A stretch of DNA of 5,381 bases. It comes from CAG-303 sp034172985 (GTDB taxonomy: Bacteria > Bacillota > Clostridia > Lachnospirales > Lachnospiraceae). Below are positions 5,023 to 5,381 of this stretch, piece by piece; positions within the stretch are counted from its first letter, which is position 1; the number at the start of each line of letters is the position of its first letter. The position numbers and the translations under genes are program-made. The DNA is taken from assembly GCA_034172985.1 (NCBI GenBank), contig JAXFDY010000114.1, positions 1 to 5,381 of the forward strand, in the 5' to 3' direction. The notes beneath the pieces are model-generated. The model was not told the DNA's origin. It worked only from the letters and a program-made list of their open reading frames with translations, and made no database searches.

Positions 5023-5051
5023 ATTATATGTGTTTTTTGTATCTGTGTCAA
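5023..5051 (-). promoter_or_regulatory. Perfect-consensus sigma-A-type promoter for the antisense RNA
   Basis: Leftward TTGACA (5051-5046), exactly 17 bp, TATAAT (5028-5023). Both boxes match the consensus at every base, so strong constitutive transcription is expected from about 5016, as is typical for antisense copy-control RNAs. Confidence 0.85.
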
Positions 5052-5117
5052 CCCACTAGATATAGGAAATACAAGGGTTTCAAGCCAAAATAAGGCGTTT
5101 TTCCCTAGGAAATATGG

Positions 5118-5159
5118 AAGTATGTGTGTGATTGCGGAAGTCATATACATACTTTTTTT
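5118..5159 (+). terminator. Strong rightward intrinsic terminator, possible attenuator
   Basis: Fourteen continuous pairs, 5118-5131 with 5141-5154, two of them G-U, around a 9-nt loop TTGCGGAAG, then a T-run to 5159. The G-U pairs become mismatches in the opposite strand, so the structure belongs to rightward RNA. No gene ends just before it; it lies between the antisense region and the right edge. Confidence 0.78.
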
Positions 5160-5381
5160 AATGCCAATCCGGCTCCTTGGAGATAGGAGAGGGCGTTATA
5201 TCGGCTGACACTAATTCGCTTGTATAATCGCTATCTGCAAAGCCTAGGCAGTATAAATATAGATGGGAGTGTTGCGAGCTTAACAAGAAAATCGCAGGGT
5301 TACATTCTATAACCAAGTTTCCATAGGATGTATGACCATAGGGGAAAAAAGCCGTTTCATATCCTCATTGGAGCAGGGATG

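Larger units (their letters stand above)
4831..5381 (+). promoter_or_regulatory. Candidate untranslated leader of a downstream (replication?) gene
   Basis: No supported protein gene lies in these 551 bases on either strand. It contains the UUGGCG hairpins, the region complementary to the antisense RNA, the 5118-5159 terminator, and a further 220 bases with short hairpins (GGTTA/TAACC at 5299-5303/5309-5313; TGCGA/TCGCA near 5273-5296) and a direct repeat CCATAGG at 5321 and 5336. ATGs at 5328, 5332 and 5379 all start frames still open at the window end; the last has GGAG 5 nt upstream. Divergence from parA and the leader-like layout suggest a replication initiator gene to the right, which cannot be confirmed here. 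Confidence 0.4.

Noticed and set aside
4848..5057. Long stop-free plus-strand frame through the antisense region
   Set aside because: It has no ATG and no ribosome-binding site, and it runs through terminator and promoter elements; more likely chance in non-coding leader.
5028..5093. 21-residue mini-frame starting at ATG 5028
   Set aside because: No Shine-Dalgarno, and the ATG is formed by the -10 box of the minus promoter; a leader peptide is not supported.
5161..5381. Known structured RNA (riboswitch, tRNA, group I or II intron)
   Set aside because: I compared by eye with tRNA, cobalamin riboswitch and intron core patterns and found no convincing match; only short local hairpins are visible.

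Overview
The window is AT-rich and carries strong GGAG/GGAGG ribosome-binding sites. Together with the gene families present, this suggests a low-GC Firmicute, most likely a gut Clostridia/Lachnospiraceae-type host (inference). It looks like the maintenance region of a plasmid, plasmid-like integrative element or phage-plasmid rather than chromosomal backbone: there is an integrase end, a ParA/ribbon-helix-helix partition pair with phased DNA repeats, a restriction-modification-like pair, and a replication-leader-like region.

Layout. Bases 2-241 (+) are the catalytic C-terminus of a tyrosine recombinase cut by the window edge. Bases 242-554 hold a 28-residue all-hydrophobic peptide gene (378-464, +) and a bidirectional intrinsic terminator (470-500). 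Then comes a leftward block on the minus strand, listed here in transcription order: parA (from 4619, TTG start), an RHH centromere-binding/regulator gene (3363-3791), a small XRE-type HTH gene (3095-3304), a small gene broken by one frameshift (2871-3082), an EcoRI-family adenine DNA methyltransferase (1721-2842), and a DUF262-HNH protein (555-1724) that overlaps the methyltransferase stop by ATGA. Three AT-rich repeat clusters (3325-3367, 3817-3858, 4644-4729) precede the XRE, RHH and parA genes. They share the core TAATGG/CCATTA, often at exactly 11-bp or 22-bp intervals. They look like operators that also serve as the partition centromere, as in type Ib par loci.

Right of parA, 4740-5381 has no convincing gene but is densely organised. 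A perfect-consensus promoter on the minus strand (TTGACA-17-TATAAT, 5051-5023) should start an RNA near 5016, which would end at a strong terminator near 4847 (about 170 nt). A plus-strand promoter (TTGATT-17-TAAAAT, 4796-4824) points into the same region. The plus strand has two hairpins with identical loops TTGGCG; the minus RNA shows CGCCAA. UUGGCG is the recognition loop known from antisense control of ColIb-P9 replication. Further right, a 14-bp stem plus U-tract (5118-5159) is a strong plus-strand terminator, placed as a transcription attenuator would be. The simplest reading is an antisense-RNA copy-control module for a replication gene starting at or just beyond the right edge, divergent from parA. 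The rep gene itself is not visible, so this remains an inference.

Together: the par operon and its repeats would give stable inheritance, the antisense module would set copy number, the methyltransferase/DUF262-HNH pair may provide DNA defence or addiction, and the integrase may allow integration or dimer resolution.
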